Both the position numbers and the translations under genes were made by a program. The notes below the pieces were generated by a model. That model made no database searches and was not told the DNA's origin. It was given only the letters and a program-made list of their open reading frames with translations. Below, piece after piece: positions 63,261 to 64,000 of a stretch of 64,000 bases of DNA. The DNA is from Rhodocyclaceae bacterium (lineage in GTDB: Bacteria; Pseudomonadota; Gammaproteobacteria; Burkholderiales; Rhodocyclaceae). Where the stretch lies: positions 62,001-126,000 of the forward strand of contig JAGWTC010000001.1 of NCBI GenBank assembly GCA_028869135.1. Direction: 5' to 3'. Positions within the stretch are counted from its first letter, which is position 1; every line of letters starts with the position of its first letter.

Positions 63261-63797
63261 ATGAAACTGCTATTCGATCTGCTGCCGGTCATTCTTTTCT
63301 TCATTGCCTACAAGCTTGCCGACATCTATGTCGCCACGGCGGTTGTCATCGTCGCGACCTGCGCCCAGATCGCCTTCGTCTGGTTCAAGCACCGCAAGGT
63401 AGACAAGATGCTCTGGGTCAGCCTGGGGCTGGTCGTGGTCTTCGGCGGCGCCACGCTGATCCTGCACGACGAAAACTTCATCAAGCTGAAACTGACCATC
63501 TTCTACTGGCTGTTCGCGGCCATCCTGCTGGGCGCCAGCGCATTCATGGGCAAGAATCTGATCCGCTCGCTGCTGACGGCCCAGACCGAGCTCAACATGC
63601 CTGATCGCGTCTGGCGCATGCTCAATCTCATGTGGATCGTCTTCTTCGCTTTCATGGGCGGCCTCAATCTTTTCATCGCCAGAAACTACTCGACCGATAC
63701 CTGGGTGAATTTCAAGCTCTTCGGCAGCTTCGGCCTGATGATCGTTTTCCTGGTTGCACAAGGCTTCATCATCGCCAAGTACGTCAAGGAAGAGTGA
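63261..63797 (+). CDS. yciB: Inner membrane-spanning protein YciB (septation protein A)
   Basis: 178 residues with five or six helices. It begins [26 protein letters not shown] and has [19 protein letters not shown]. It is linked to cell-envelope and septum synthesis in E. coli. The usual cluster msrB-yciB-yciI is seen. Confidence 0.93.
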   Translation: MKLLFDLLPVILFFIAYKLADIYVATAVVIVATCAQIAFVWFKHRKVDKMLWVSLGLVVVFGGATLILHDENFIKLKLTIFYWLFAAILLGASAFMGKNLIRSLLTAQTELNMPDRVWRMLNLMWIVFFAFMGGLNLFIARNYSTDTWVNFKLFGSFGLMIVFLVAQGFIIAKYVKEE

Positions 63798-63906
63798 ACG
63801 AAAATTCGCCGATCCACTGCACGAACCGATCTGCACGGAAAAATCGTTCCCTGCAGGAAACACCAACTCGCCCAATTACGGGCCATATCAAGCACAAGGA
63901 AATCAG

Positions 63907-64000
63907 ATGCTCTACGCCATCATGGGTGAAGACGTTCCCGGCAGTCTCGAACGGCGCCTCTCGGTTCGCCCCGCCCACCTTGCCCGCCTGGAAGCGCTCA
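63907..64000 (+). CDS. YciI family protein (partial)
   Basis: Only the first 31 codons are present. They start MLYAIMGEDVPGSLERRL, a standard YciI N-terminus with VRPAHLARLEAL. The gene runs off the right edge. The function is unknown. It follows yciB by 109 bases. Confidence 0.8.
   Translation, partial: MLYAIMGEDVPGSLERRLSVRPAHLARLEAL

Overview
The window is a stretch of conserved chromosome from a betaproteobacterium. The gene order smc/queF, cyoABCD-surf1-regBA, guaBA, rnfH-ratA-smpB, scpAB-rluB and rimP-nusA-infB-rbfA-truB-murI-rpsO-pnp, together with high GC, fits Rhodocyclales or a close relative. That placement is inference. About 70 genes are read, two of them cut by the window edges (smc at the left, a yciI-like gene at the right). 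I saw no rRNA, tRNA, prophage, intact insertion sequence or CRISPR array.

Layout. 1-1900: smc (partial) and queF, divergent. 1990-3010: an AT-richer island with two small membrane-protein ORFs and at least one convincing integron attC site, read as an integrase-less gene-cassette remnant. 3031-4371: an MHS-type MFS transporter. 4624-11483: a respiratory block with bo3-type quinol oxidase (cyoABCD), a SURF1 assembly factor and a RegB/RegA redox two-component system. 11783-17823: folE, an orphan ECF sigma factor, thpR, guaA, guaB, rnfH and ratA. 17887-18860: smpB and dksA. 19057-33636, all minus strand: an information-processing superoperon from an M50 protease through trpS, scpA, scpB, rluB, rimP, nusA, infB, rbfA, truB, murI and rpsO to pnp. 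33687-38047: a DUF488 gene, gdhA, a YciO-type gene, a PHP phosphoesterase and an alpha/beta hydrolase.

38172-44603: gcvH, a bactofilin behind a canonical sigma-54 promoter, two tandem secreted paralogues, a Cache-GGDEF cyclase, ettA, a lipoprotein and a small hypothetical. 44765-50093: a mixed housekeeping group (RlmI-like methyltransferase, WbuC cupin, Methyltransf_32 enzyme, slyX, S4 protein, CopD-like protein, LigB dioxygenase, acpH, gamma-carbonic anhydrase). 50179-54600: membrane-anchored S1C protease, SIMPL protein and the feoA-feoB-Cys-rich ferrous iron operon behind a Fur box. 54665-60115: ftsB, eno, pyrG, pit and a PhoU-like DUF47 gene. 60248-64000: DUF2863, dadA, msrB, yciB and partial yciI.

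The most interesting parts are regulatory or structural rather than new enzymes. They are the cassette remnant with attC, an NtrC-like palindrome on the gdhA promoter, a near-perfect -24/-12 promoter in front of a bactofilin, a promoter-hairpin-terminator leader in front of rimP-nusA, a 20-bp perfect inverted repeat that buries the ftsB start codon, a CTAG-rich cluster in front of cyoA, and a likely iron-sulfur tryptophanyl-tRNA synthetase.
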